A DNA stretch of 64,000 nucleotides from Nodosilinea sp. WJT8-NPBG4 (GCA_019359285.1 JAHHHQ010000056.1:23924-87923), one strand, 5' to 3'; shown: positions 1-8,250, counted from the first letter of the stretch. Translations and numbers: made by a program. Notes: generated by a model not told the origin, from the sequence alone.

Positions 1-1431
1 GTCTGGATCCTCGTAGAAGAATTCTACATTTTCGGTACGCAGAGCATGGTTGTCTTTGCGCAGATTAATCAGCCCTCGGTAGTGCTGCATTAGGTCGTGG
101 TTGCGATCGTTCTTCAGCAGTGACCAGTCAATCTTGGCTGATTCTAAGGTTTTGGGCTGGTGGGCTCCAAACTCTTCTCCCATCCAGATCAAGGGCACGC
201 CCATAGCGGTCATCACCAAAACAGCTCCCAGTTTCGCTCGCTTAAAGGCGGTTTCGTCGAAGATTTCATGGTTGGCAAGCTGCACCATTAAGCGATCGTG
301 ATCGTGGTTGCTCAGGTAGTTAATGGCGTTGACAGCCCCTTGATAGCCCGATCGCTTGGCATCAACTAACTCTTTAACGGTTTCTATATCAGTCTCGTCT
401 CCCCACAGCACGGGCCGCAGCTGATGCAGAAATCCATCGCGCCAGCAAGCATCGAGGGGTCCTTCTAAATTGGTGGCATCGGGAGATTCGGGAATGAGTT
501 CTCCGATGTTGTAGAAGGGTTTGGGCTGAGCCTGCCTGCTTGTTTCATCAGTGAGCTGTCCCAGAAACTCAAAGTGGCCCATTTGACTGACGGCATCAAA
601 TCGAAAACCGTCGATGTGATACTCCGCAATCCAGAAATGCAGAACGTCTTTGACGAACTCCTGAGCGGGGCATAGATTCAAGTTTTCGTCGTAGTGATCG
701 TAATCGAACTCTGGTCCCCAATTTTGTTCAGGGTCTTTAGGTTCGCTCCGATACCAATAGTTGTAATCAATTTTTGTCAGCGGCGCCTCGGAGCCCGAAT
801 GGTTGAGAATAATATCTAGAATGACTCGAATACCCCGAGCATGGCACTCATCTACTAAATGTTTGAAGTCTTTGCTGCTGCCATAGGCTGACTCTACTGC
901 GAAATAATGGTGAGTGTTGTAACCCCAACCCTGCTCACCGGGAAATTCTTGGATTGGCATCAGCTCAATGGCATTGATCCCTAGCTCGCAGAGGTAGTCA
1001 AGCTTTTCGGTAATATGCTCAAGCTGTCCGCGCAGATTGGAATCATCCTCTCCGCCAGAAAAATCGCTAACTAAAATTTCGTAGATAATCAGCTCTTCGT
1101 TTTGTGGTAGCGCTTTATCGTCATGATGCCAAACATAATCGTCAACTATAGGTGCGCCGTCTTTAACACGCAAAACAGCGGTTTGATTGCTCTCGTCTAC
1201 GTGACTAGCTTTCGGATCCATGACCTCAATCCACTGATCGGGTTCTAGAAAAAAGCTTTTAGACTGAACCCGAAACTTGTAGTCGTAGTGACCATCGTCT
1301 AAGTCAACTTGGGCACGAAAATAGCCGTCTTCTCCTTTCTCCATAGGGATATCTTCGCCCTTGGTAAAGGAACCAGTCAAAACTGCGCCCTTGTTATAGG
1401 GAGCGAACAGCTTAAACTCAACGGAGGCCAT
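1..1431 (-). CDS. Alpha-amylase family glycoside hydrolase (GH13), 3' end outside window
   Basis: The open frame runs from an ATG at 1431 down through base 1, giving 477 residues with no stop, so the C-terminus lies beyond the window. The first ~90 residues look like a CBM48/E-set beta-sandwich of the type found in branching and debranching enzymes. The catalytic barrel shows the GH13 regions: DIILNHSG (region I, near residue 205), GFRFDAV with the nucleophile Asp (region II, near 277), GELIPES with the candidate acid/base Glu (near 310) and LSNHDHDR (region IV, near 375). It should act on alpha-1,4/1,6-glucans such as glycogen or maltodextrins, probably in the cytoplasm because no signal peptide is visible. 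Exact specificity (amylase, neopullulanase-like or trehalohydrolase-like) cannot be set from this part. Confidence 0.85.
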   Translation of the reverse strand, partial: MASVEFKLFAPYNKGAVLTGSFTKGEDIPMEKGEDGYFRAQVDLDDGHYDYKFRVQSKSFFLEPDQWIEVMDPKASHVDESNQTAVLRVKDGAPIVDDYVWHHDDKALPQNEELIIYEILVSDFSGGEDDSNLRGQLEHITEKLDYLCELGINAIELMPIQEFPGEQGWGYNTHHYFAVESAYGSSKDFKHLVDECHARGIRVILDIILNHSGSEAPLTKIDYNYWYRSEPKDPEQNWGPEFDYDHYDENLNLCPAQEFVKDVLHFWIAEYHIDGFRFDAVSQMGHFEFLGQLTDETSRQAQPKPFYNIGELIPESPDATNLEGPLDACWRDGFLHQLRPVLWGDETDIETVKELVDAKRSGYQGAVNAINYLSNHDHDRLMVQLANHEIFDETAFKRAKLGAVLVMTAMGVPLIWMGEEFGAHQPKTLESAKIDWSLLKNDRNHDLMQHYRGLINLRKDNHALRTENVEFFYEDPD

Positions 1432-1643
1432 AACCACACCTTTTTCTTCTTAATATGTCTTAATGTGATGATAAAGCCTCTGTTTTTTTACCTATCCTTG
1501 GGCAGAAATTACTTGTGTCGCCTTTCCCTGAGGTTGGTATAGCGAACTGGGGCCAACTACCATAGTTAAGGTGTTGGGCTAGAGCCGTGCTCACACTGTT
1601 GGTTGGTGTGGCACGGCATAATGAGGTCATTCTACGGATTGGG

Positions 1644-2150
1644 TTAATCAGTCTTTGCCATCAGGGTTTGAACGGCAGTGGTTATCTCTGGGATTGCGAT
1701 CGCAAGTGACGCAAACGTTGCCAGCGTCGCTACTTGGCAGTACTCACACAGGGCCTTGTTCTCTGCCCATTCTTCCCGCGCTAGTTCCGCAGTCAAAAAG
1801 GCATCAAACAAAAGTTTAGCCCCCATCGCTAAAGGAATCAGCGGCTGCTCTCGCACTCGGTTTTCGCCGCCCATCGAGGCTAGCCAGGCGGTAATACCGT
1901 AGTTGACCGTCATCAATGGTCCATCGGGGCTATTGAAGCGGCTGTAGGCGTACTCAGAAGCATCGACCTTATTAGCATCAAAAAGCGGGCCGGGTAGGCT
2001 GGGTAGCTCTTTGACTACCCCGGTTTGGTATAGGGTAATGACTTCTCCGATCGCTGCCCCCAGCATGGACAAGCCGATGATCTGACGGCGTCTCTCTAGA
2101 TCGGGGCTGCTCCCTTTGCGGAGTTCGTGACTCAATTGTGTTGGATTCAT
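1644..2150 (-). CDS. VKOR-like (vitamin K epoxide reductase family) small membrane protein
   Basis: 168 residues with two to three hydrophobic segments. Near the C-terminus a CEYC motif (CxxC, residues ~136-139) sits at the start of a hydrophobic helix (QVATLATFASLAIAIPE). This resembles the CxxC-helix element of VKOR-family thiol oxidoreductases, and short proteins with the same pattern are often annotated as VKOR-family. The protein lacks the long four-helix body of true VKOR/DsbB enzymes, so a role in disulfide or quinone redox chemistry is inference. The next gene on the same strand, a GSP17M-like stress protein, suggests a stress setting. The ribosome site upstream of the ATG is weak. 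Confidence 0.6.
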   Translation of the reverse strand: MNPTQLSHELRKGSSPDLERRRQIIGLSMLGAAIGEVITLYQTGVVKELPSLPGPLFDANKVDASEYAYSRFNSPDGPLMTVNYGITAWLASMGGENRVREQPLIPLAMGAKLLFDAFLTAELAREEWAENKALCEYCQVATLATFASLAIAIPEITTAVQTLMAKTD

Positions 2151-2374
2151 GGGTTTGTTGAGGTTTAGGGTTTAAGGACAATGAAAAAAGGAGAATTTTG
2201 ACTTTTAATTGCTCATTTTTGAGCTTTTTGTTCAAAGCCTAAACTCAGAAATCAAGCTGGTGAGTTTCTAAACTTTGATGATTTCCAAAATGAGAAAATT
2301 TGAGGGAATACCAAAGTTTAGAGAAGGTAACTTGATTCCTTAAAGGAACTTTAAAGCAACTTTTCGATTCAGGT

Positions 2375-2923
2375 CTAAGGCTTAGGGTAGACGCCCCAGG
2401 TTTGAATATTGTGTTTTATCAGGAGTGGCTCGACCTGGTTAAGGTTGTCCTGGGAGCCATCTATTACCACCATAAAATCTTCGCCAAGGAGGCGATCGCT
2501 AGCAGCTCCGACCTGATCTTCAGGAAGGCCTAAAGACTTCAGTCTCTCCTTTAAGTTCATGAGTGCGACGGCTCCTGCCCCTTGCCCAGCCATAACAGTT
2601 AAAAAAGCCGTGCCAAGGGCACCGACAGCGATCACAGTCCCAGCGCCTGGTATCGCTAGACTGCTCAACCCACCTAGCAATCCGCCCCAAAGGGCACCCG
2701 TCAAAGCGTCCTCTGACCAGCGCTGGGAGGCATTGATATCCTGGCCCTTGACTCGATGGCCTGTGGTTGCCCCTCCTGCTACCACATCATTTTTTAGCTG
2801 CTTAGCTAAAATCGACACGTGATTCATGGCAAAGCCAGTCTTTTCTAGGGCTCTAACCGCTTGCTCTGCCTGGTCTTCCTGAGAGAAAAAACCAATGCCT
2901 CTATGGGTAAGTTGTGCTGCCAT
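2375..2923 (-). CDS. GSP17M-like general stress protein with glycine-zipper membrane segment
   Basis: I start this gene at the ATG at 2923 because AGGAGA lies 5 nt upstream; the frame is open further upstream (to 3001) but that extension has no such site. The product is 182 residues. Its N-terminal ~45 residues match the general stress protein 17M-type fold (a GIGFFS strand followed by AVRALEKTGFAMNHVSILAK). A Gly/Ala-rich hydrophobic stretch follows (GALWGGLLGGLSSLAIPGAGTV and on), then a second alpha/beta half ending DNLNQVEPLLIKHNIQTWGVY. It is a paralogue of the gene at 5618-6355, which shares the order NHVS/SHVS, glycine zipper, then WGVY. Function is not established for the family beyond stress induction. 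Confidence 0.75.
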   Translation of the reverse strand: MAAQLTHRGIGFFSQEDQAEQAVRALEKTGFAMNHVSILAKQLKNDVVAGGATTGHRVKGQDINASQRWSEDALTGALWGGLLGGLSSLAIPGAGTVIAVGALGTAFLTVMAGQGAGAVALMNLKERLKSLGLPEDQVGAASDRLLGEDFMVVIDGSQDNLNQVEPLLIKHNIQTWGVYPKP

Positions 2924-3294
2924 TAGGTCTCCTAACCAACCAAATGCAGGCATTGTGTGTGTGCCTGGCTTCATCCTTTGCCTTTTGCCAGCAATCCTCA
3001 TCAGCCCGCAGATACAGTCTTTTTTGGGTTCAAGAGTGGTTCTTTAAAGCCTTTGGCGATCGCTCAATCACCTTTCTCTAACTGATTTCCTTAACCCTCT
3101 CACCTAAGTTCTTAAGCATTGGTGTGGTGGTCTTTTTCTAACTAAAGGCAGAGCCGCATCTATGTCTAATCTGCCTCACCTGTCAGAGGCTAAACTCGGC
3201 TCTGGTGCTTAGGCTGAAGGCATTGATCCCCGTGGATTGCCCTGCTGTGGAGAGCAGCTGCGATCGCAATGTCAGTCGTCTTGGAGTTCACACC

Positions 3295-4458
3295 ATGACT
3301 GCGTCTCAAACTTCAGTTGGCGATCGTCCTGTCTCAGAAGGGGTTCAATCCTCCCCAGAAAACCGAATACGCTACGCGGTGGTGGGGCTTGGCTGGTTTG
3401 CCCAGGCCGCAGCCTTACCCTCCTTCCCCAATTCTGAAAACTCCGAAGTCGTGGCCTTAGTGTCTGACGATCCCGCCAAGCTGCAAGAACTTAGCCAGAA
3501 CTATGGAATTCAGCATACCTACAGCTATGAAGAATACGAAGATTGCCTCAGAAGTGGAGCCGTAGATGCCGTCTATATCGCGTTGCCCGACCATCTGCAC
3601 TGTGAGTACACTGTGCGGGCAGCAAACCAGGGCATTCACGTGCTGTGCGAAAAACCGATGGCCACCACCGTAGCTGAAGGTGAGCGCATGATTCAGGCCT
3701 GCCAAAGCAACGGCGTCAAGCTAATGATTGCCTACCGACTCCATCTTGACCCAGCCAATATGCAAGCCGTTGAGATCGTCCAATCAGGGCAAATTGGGCA
3801 ACCTCGCATTTTTAATTCCGTCTTCTCGCAACAAGTTAAGGGAGACAATATTCGGCTTCGACAAGCAACCGGCGGTGGTGCCTTAGAAGACATCGGCATC
3901 TACTGCATTAACGCTGCCCGATATTTGTTTCACTCTGAACCCGTTGAAGTGCTTGCTATGGCGGCCAATAACAGCGAAGAGCGGTTTCGTGAAGTCGACG
4001 AAATGATCAGTGTCATACTCCGCTTTCCCGATCAGCAACTGGCAAACTTTACCGTCAGTTTTGGGGCTAGTCCCGTTTCGACCTATCACATCATTGGCAC
4101 CAAGGGCGATCTGCGGCTCGAGTCGGCCTATGCGTGGGATGCAGAAATCACCCACCACTTAACCATTAATAACGAATCCTCCCAGCAGATCTTTGATCCC
4201 CATAGCCAGCTGGCCGCTGAGTTTACCTATTTCTCCAACTGCATTATGCAGAACAAAGACCCGGAGCCTTCGGGGATAGAAGGGCTTAACGATATCCGCA
4301 TCATCCATGCCCTGCATGGATCCATTCGGCAAGGTAAACCCGTCGTTCTTGACCAGATGGATTTTGTCCCGCACCCAACAGCTGACCTCATCACGGTTCG
4401 TCCAACCAATGCAGACCACGCCGACCTTATCCATGCGGCTAGCCCAGAGGATAGCTAA
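3295..4458 (+). CDS. Gfo/Idh/MocA-family NAD(P)-dependent oxidoreductase
   Basis: 387 residues from the ATG at 3295, which has GGAG 8 nt upstream. An in-frame TTG at 3205 would add 30 residues without domain support. The N-terminus is a Rossmann fold with the nucleotide loop GLGWFAQAA. The family motif CEKPMA (EKP, the catalytic Lys) follows in the first third. The C-terminal half has the mixed beta-sheet domain, with GGGALEDIGIY matching the DxGxY/H substrate motif. It should oxidise or reduce a sugar or polyol, as glucose-fructose oxidoreductase relatives do. No substrate can be read from the neighbours, which are small stress-type genes. Confidence 0.85.
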   Translation: MTASQTSVGDRPVSEGVQSSPENRIRYAVVGLGWFAQAAALPSFPNSENSEVVALVSDDPAKLQELSQNYGIQHTYSYEEYEDCLRSGAVDAVYIALPDHLHCEYTVRAANQGIHVLCEKPMATTVAEGERMIQACQSNGVKLMIAYRLHLDPANMQAVEIVQSGQIGQPRIFNSVFSQQVKGDNIRLRQATGGGALEDIGIYCINAARYLFHSEPVEVLAMAANNSEERFREVDEMISVILRFPDQQLANFTVSFGASPVSTYHIIGTKGDLRLESAYAWDAEITHHLTINNESSQQIFDPHSQLAAEFTYFSNCIMQNKDPEPSGIEGLNDIRIIHALHGSIRQGKPVVLDQMDFVPHPTADLITVRPTNADHADLIHAASPEDS

Positions 4459-4538
4459 GGTGATTTAGTTAAGTCGTTTTAAGTCTCAAATTGACTGCAC
4501 TCAAAGCCAAAATTTTATTTTTCACTAAGGAATAAACT

Positions 4539-4757
4539 ATGCTTACTAATCAACCCACCTTTCATGACGAGCAAAGCTTGGCAGACGCGGCAGAAGATCT
4601 CGGCAATCAGGCTTTACAGCAGGGGTTAATCCACAGCTTTGTCGTGCGCCACTTTGCCGACTCCCGGCAATTCTATATTCCCGATGAGCACCAAGAGCCG
4701 CTCACGCCAGAGCAAGCCTATTTGCAATTCAAGGCGCTGGTAACATCATCAGACTAA
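4539..4757 (+). CDS. Small hypothetical protein, 72 aa
   Basis: A short acidic soluble protein with a clear AAGGA ribosome site 7 nt upstream of the ATG. No motif is recognised. Phrases such as SFVVRHFADSRQFYIP and LTPEQAYLQFKALV suggest a compact alpha/beta domain. It lies 80 nt after the Gfo/Idh gene on the same strand and ends before a long bidirectional hairpin at 4910-4942, so it may be the last gene of that transcript. Coding is supported by the ribosome site and the non-random composition. Confidence 0.6.
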   Translation: MLTNQPTFHDEQSLADAAEDLGNQALQQGLIHSFVVRHFADSRQFYIPDEHQEPLTPEQAYLQFKALVTSSD

Positions 4758-4909
4758 CCCTAGCCTAACGAATTGATAATTTCGCCAGTTTTCAGTGGAG
4801 GCAGCTTCATGAAATAGTGCAAGCGTTCTCGTTCCTTGTCTAAAATTTTTGCTATACAGAGGTAATTAACCGCTGCTATAGCACTCGTAAAATTAGCGTT
4901 ATCACAAAT

Positions 4910-4942
4910 AGCGCCGCTGAATGATATTCATTCAGCGGCGCT
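4910..4942. terminator. Bidirectional terminator hairpin between convergent small genes
   Basis: A perfect 15-bp stem (AGCGCCGCTGAATGA and its complement) with a 3-nt loop sits between the convergent genes at 4539-4757 (+) and 4980-5117 (-). A short T-run follows the stem on each strand (CTTTC on plus, ATTTG on minus), so it could end both transcripts. Confidence 0.7.
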
Positions 4943-4979
4943 TTCTCATAGCGGATTGTTGCCAACTACGTCGTTGTCA

Positions 4980-5117
4980 CTATTCAGACACTTCGGACTC
5001 AGCTTCCTTTTTCTTTTCTTCCCGCTTCTTTTCCCCCTTTTCGTTAATGTTGTCGACAAACTCTGTAATGCGCTCTTCGTTCTTCTCGGCGTAAGACTTA
5101 TGCTCTTTATCAGTCAT
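4980..5117 (-). CDS. Small highly charged protein, 45 aa
   Basis: The frame begins MTDKEHKSYAEKNEERIT at the ATG at 5117 and ends in a Lys/Glu-rich tail (EKKREEKKKEAES). GAGG lies 8 nt upstream of the ATG. The sequence is strongly helical and charged, with no hydrophobic core, so it is probably disordered or a single helix. A real gene is supported by the ribosome site, the codon pattern and its own terminator hairpin just downstream. No function is recognised; the neighbourhood is stress-related. Confidence 0.55.
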   Translation of the reverse strand: MTDKEHKSYAEKNEERITEFVDNINEKGEKKREEKKKEAESEVSE

Positions 5118-5617
5118 GAGATTAACCTCAGTAGTCAAAATATTCAGGTTTTAGTTTAGCGGCAGCCCTAAGCACTACCCTCTACTCAATGAGTGATTTG
5201 ATCCAAACAATGTTCTACCACAAGGACTAGTACCAATCGAAGTAATGAGTGGCTTACAAGAATTTCGCCTTGTTTCTGTCAGATAACTAAACTCTACATC
5301 CCCCATCTCACACGCTATCTGACCGCAAAGGGGTGAGAAGTCTCTAGATTTTCTGAAGAATATTCTTCAATTGATAATTACTTAGGTTTAATTAATTGAG
5401 AAGATGCAGATTGCTAGCGATCGCTAACTTGACCAAACCCATTAAGGGCAACGCCTACGAACAGTACCTCACCATGAGATCTCCTCCTTTCTACAATTTA
5501 TGATCCCTCTAATGAGCGATAAGGCTAATCGGCCAAAATCTATAGGATGTTAACTAACGCAGCGATCGCCAACTTTGCAATAGCTGTTGGCTTCGCACAA
5601 CACGGAGGAAGCATAAT
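5118..5617. other. 500-bp intergenic region upstream of the GSP17M-like gene
   Basis: No convincing gene is seen. The stretch is AT-rich relative to its neighbours and contains several HIP1-like GATCGC sites (near 5419 and 5564). A six-codon minus-strand ORF at 5455-5475 (MVRYCS) has an ideal AGGAGG site 7 nt upstream. GGAGG before the ATG at 5618 is the ribosome site of the downstream gene. Confidence 0.5.
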
Positions 5618-6355
5618 ATGGCTTCACAACACAGACGAGCGGTAGGTATTTTCTCCAACCGTCCTAAAACGGCATCGGCTTTACAGTCTCTTAGCGACTC
5701 AGGCTTTGCCATGAGTCACGTGTCGGTAATTGCTAAAGACTCCGAGCGGCAAAGCGCGATCGCAGGGGTTGAAGTAACCGACGAGGCTGGCAACCATGCC
5801 GACAAAGCTGGTACCGTTGGCGCGGTGACAGGCGGTGTGTTGGGAGGGGTCACCGGTCTACTGGTGGGCCTTGGCACATTAGTTATTCCTGGCGTTGGCC
5901 CTGCCGTCCTGGCAGGAGAGGCCGCTGCGGTAATGTCTACGCTGATAGGCGGGGCTGCCGGAACTGCGGCTGGTGGTGTAGCGGGTGCATTAGTTGGTTT
6001 AGGCATTCCTGAGCACCGGGCCAAGCAATACCGCGATCGCATAGCCCAAGGCGAATATCTCGTTATGCTCAAAGACACTGAGCCCGAAATTGCTCGGGCA
6101 GAACGCACCCTCAGGGCGGCGGGCATTGAAGATTGGGGAGTTTACGAGACTCCAGCCGATGCAGCTTACGCCAGAAGTGGTTCTCCCAACGCCACATTCA
6201 ATGGGGCTGCTGATGTCACCCAAGGGCGAGGCAATCCTTACAACCGAGTCGACCATCCCATGGATGAAGCTTACCCTCACGACGATTCTCGTCGAGGAGG
6301 GGAGGTGCCCAAGGCAGCTGGATTGCCCCATGCCTCCAACCCCTTGGAGTCCTAA
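5618..6355 (+). CDS. GSP17M-like general stress protein with glycine-zipper membrane segment
   Basis: 245 residues; ATG preceded by GGAGG. The N-terminal half-domain (AVGIFSNRPKTASALQSL then GFAMSHVSVIAKD) resembles the B. subtilis general stress protein 17M fold. A long Gly-zipper hydrophobic region of ~75 residues follows (GGVLGGVTGLLVGLGTLVIPG and onward). The second half ends AAGIEDWGVY. A ~65-residue hydrophilic tail rich in Pro, Asp and Arg follows, which the paralogue at 2375-2923 lacks. The Gly-zipper suggests membrane insertion or oligomerisation. The role is unknown beyond stress association. Confidence 0.75.
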   Translation: MASQHRRAVGIFSNRPKTASALQSLSDSGFAMSHVSVIAKDSERQSAIAGVEVTDEAGNHADKAGTVGAVTGGVLGGVTGLLVGLGTLVIPGVGPAVLAGEAAAVMSTLIGGAAGTAAGGVAGALVGLGIPEHRAKQYRDRIAQGEYLVMLKDTEPEIARAERTLRAAGIEDWGVYETPADAAYARSGSPNATFNGAADVTQGRGNPYNRVDHPMDEAYPHDDSRRGGEVPKAAGLPHASNPLES

Positions 6356-6453
6356 AACGTTGAAAGTTAGCAGCTAAAAGTTGGGAAATGGGCCATCCGG
6401 CCGCGCCCGTGGCTAGCACTGCTAAATGTGCTGTAGTTATTGAGGAAAAACCC

Positions 6454-6879
6454 GTGAATTTCTTAAAGTCTATCCGTCTTGGGGTAATTGCCCTGTGTTT
6501 GGGAGTAATTTTGCTCACCACTAGCGCCTGTGGTAGCGCCACTCAAACCAGTACCGCCCCCAAGCTATCGCCTACTAGTGCTTACAGTCAGCTCGAACGG
6601 GGCGACACCGCTAGCGGTGAAAGTTATGGGCGATGGGTCATGCAAACTGCAAAAGGACTAGTCAGCGATGCCTTTGTGCGTGACAACAACAAGCTTGGCG
6701 TTGTGATCTCACCCGATGTGCAGCCCCGCGAGGTAAAAACCTTAGCCCAGTCATTGGTGCAGGGGTTCCACAAAAAGTTTCCCAATCGGGATCTGAGCGT
6801 CTTGGTCTATGCACCTGACAAAGAGCTAATTTTGACTGCCAAATACGACGATACGACTCGGCAGGTTGAGTACCAATAG
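6454..6879 (+). CDS. Small lipoprotein, hypothetical
   Basis: I choose the GTG at 6454 because GAGGAA lies 7-8 nt upstream and it gives a classic export signal: positively charged VNFLKSIR, a hydrophobic core, then the lipobox LTTSAC, with Cys at about residue 26. An upstream ATG at 6388 would bury the signal. The mature part (~115 residues) ends in an alpha/beta segment (KLGVVISPDVQPREVKTLAQ, then LSVLVYAPDKELILTAKYD). The protein is probably anchored to the periplasmic face of a membrane. Function is not recognised. Confidence 0.65.
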   Translation: MNFLKSIRLGVIALCLGVILLTTSACGSATQTSTAPKLSPTSAYSQLERGDTASGESYGRWVMQTAKGLVSDAFVRDNNKLGVVISPDVQPREVKTLAQSLVQGFHKKFPNRDLSVLVYAPDKELILTAKYDDTTRQVEYQ

Positions 6880-7062
6880 GTGACGACACTCCTTGAGGGC
6901 GCGGTTAAATCGAGCTATCAGTCTCGAAAGCGCCCTTCACTGCAACATTCCTACGTTGCTCGAGGAAGGAAAGCTTTGAATATTGAGGTTTTCTTCAGTC
7001 TTGAAGCGCTGTGGAAACCAGTCAACTTGAAATCAAAAAACAAAAATTTGGAGAGTTACGCT

Positions 7063-7581
7063 ATGAGTAGCAGCAAAGATTATAAACGCGAAATCATGAA
7101 TGACTTGGCTGGTGGCAATGTCGAAGGCATTGATGCCAAAGCTACCCAGCCCGAGCAAGAGTATGCCAACTTTGATGACTTCGCCAATCGTTCATCTCGC
7201 AGTGAGCGCCGGGAATTATTTGGGCGCGGGTTTCACCCCGATCGCATACCCACCAGCGAGATGGAGCCTGAGCTGCGTAAGGCGATCGCTCAAATCAAGC
7301 CCCAACAGCGGGACGATGTTGCTCGCGACCTGTTCAAGCATCTCAAAGAACGTGGTCTTCATGATCGAGATCTAGAGAAACAGCTGGGGCTATCGACCCA
7401 CCACACTGGCCGCATGAATGAAGACGACGTCTCTAAGCTGGCAGCTTTCGCTTACCACAACCACCCCGATGTCTTTCAAGAAGTGCTGGCTGACCAGCCT
7501 ACTATTCTCAAGTTTTTGAGCAATCCAATGGTAGGTGCAGCTGTGGGTGCGATCGCCGCCAAGTGGCTGGGCAAGCGCTAA
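7063..7581 (+). CDS. Conserved hypothetical protein, 172 aa
   Basis: The start is the ATG at 7063 (MSSSKDYKREIM), with GGAGAG upstream; the open frame back to 6880 is non-coding in character. The product is hydrophilic and charged, with helical segments, and ends in a short hydrophobic anchor-like stretch (NPMVGAAVGAIAAKWLG). The segment AAFAYHNHPDVFQEVLADQPTIL looks like a conserved helical module. A hairpin follows at 7598-7621. No family name or function is recognised. It closes the stress-type gene group. Confidence 0.6.
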   Translation: MSSSKDYKREIMNDLAGGNVEGIDAKATQPEQEYANFDDFANRSSRSERRELFGRGFHPDRIPTSEMEPELRKAIAQIKPQQRDDVARDLFKHLKERGLHDRDLEKQLGLSTHHTGRMNEDDVSKLAAFAYHNHPDVFQEVLADQPTILKFLSNPMVGAAVGAIAAKWLGKR

Positions 7582-7597
7582 GAGCCCTCACTCTGTT

Positions 7598-7621
7598 GCC
7601 CAGCCTGGAGCTAGGCTGGGC
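7598..7621 (+). terminator. Hairpin after the 172-aa gene
   Basis: A perfect 9-bp GC-rich stem (GCCCAGCCT/AGGCTGGGC) with a 6-nt loop starts 16 nt after the stop codon. It is not followed by a good T-run (GCAAAAGTC), so it may act with the stronger terminator at 7733-7767. Confidence 0.5.
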
Positions 7622-7669
7622 AGCAAAAGTCTTTCCCTAGCAGTTCTTAGGGGTTGATGCACTCGTGAA

Positions 7670-7767
7670 AAGCTTAGGAAAAAGACCTCACTGATGTCCA
7701 ATGCATCAAGTCTTGAGGTCGCCTACTAATAGGAGCCCGCCTGTATAAACAGGCGGGCTCTTTTTTT
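7670..7767 (+). ncRNA. Candidate structured small RNA with its own terminator
   Basis: About 65 nt ahead of a strong terminator fold into an extended hairpin: GACCTCA (7684-7690) pairs with TGAGGTC (7714-7720), and TGATG pairs with CATCA inside it. A single-stranded linker (GCCTACTAATAG) and the terminator follow. No protein frame fits. This architecture is typical of a free-standing small RNA or a leader/attenuator. I do not recognise it as Yfr1, 6S or any other known family. Confidence 0.35.
7733..7767 (+). terminator. Strong Rho-independent terminator
   Basis: An 11-bp perfect stem (GAGCCCGCCTG/CAGGCGGGCTC) with loop TATAAA is followed directly by seven T residues. It would end either the small-RNA candidate or read-through from the 172-aa gene. 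Confidence 0.9.
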
Positions 7768-7782
7768 AAAGAAAACTATTAA

Positions 7783-8097
7783 ACACCCAGCGTAGTACCA
7801 GATGGCAAGCTGCTGGTCGCCGATCAGCCTGATTACTACACCGCTGAATTTTTAGACGATGGTACGCTGCTGGTGTGGGCCGACTGTAACCGAGGCCGAA
7901 CCGATTTCACAACTACCGGCGATCGCACCCTTCAAGTCTCGCCTATTGCAATCACCATAGCTGCCTGACCTGAGGGGTCGATTGGCAGCGCATTTGTGCA
8001 GGCCCTGGGAAACTCAGGCACCTACTTCTTCCAAGACGGCAATCTTTTCGTAGACCTAGCCTTTGACAGCGGCACCATTCAGTTTTCTGCTGACTAA
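7783..8097 (+). pseudogene. META-domain (HslJ-like) pseudogene: 5' truncated, internal TGA
   Basis: In one frame the DNA encodes PDGKLLVADQPDYYTAEFLD, then DGTLLVWADCNRGRTDFTTT and TLQVSPIAITIAA, then a TGA at 7966-7968, and without frame change PEGSIGSAFVQALGNSGTYF to the TAA at 8095. The pattern (a DCNRG-like turn, then SPIAxTxxACP, then a C-terminal strand) matches META-domain lipoproteins of the HslJ type. In these a Cys normally stands where the TGA is. The frame has no start codon: an in-frame TAA at 7780 precedes it, so signal peptide and N-terminus are missing. I read this as a decayed gene whose 5' part was lost, next to a degraded IS element. Confidence 0.65.
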
Positions 8098-8188
8098 GGC
8101 TTAACGCCAGTAAAAAAGGCAACTGTGGGGTCCAACTTTGTTTGCCCTACAAAACTAGAGTGGGTCAACTAGGCTCGGAATCATCCTC

Positions 8189-8245
8189 AAATAGATGCCC
8201 AAAAGCAGAAGGGTTCAGAAACCCTCTGCTTTTGGGCATCTATTT
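8189..8245. repeat. 57-nt near-perfect hairpin adjoining an IS element
   Basis: The left arm AAATAGATGCCCAAAAGCAG and the rest of a 26-bp stem pair with the right arm ending at 8245, with one bulged A and a tiny loop. It sits between the META pseudogene and the left end of the IS982-type element (8251). It could be the terminator of the lost gene or a small inverted-repeat element. Confidence 0.6.
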
Positions 8246-8250
8246 ATATA

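Noticed and set aside
7966..7968. In-frame TGA as a selenocysteine codon in the META gene
   Set aside because: The gene also lacks its start and signal region, no SECIS-like hairpin directly follows, and selenoprotein synthesis is rare in cyanobacteria; decay is the simpler reading. Kept only as a check.
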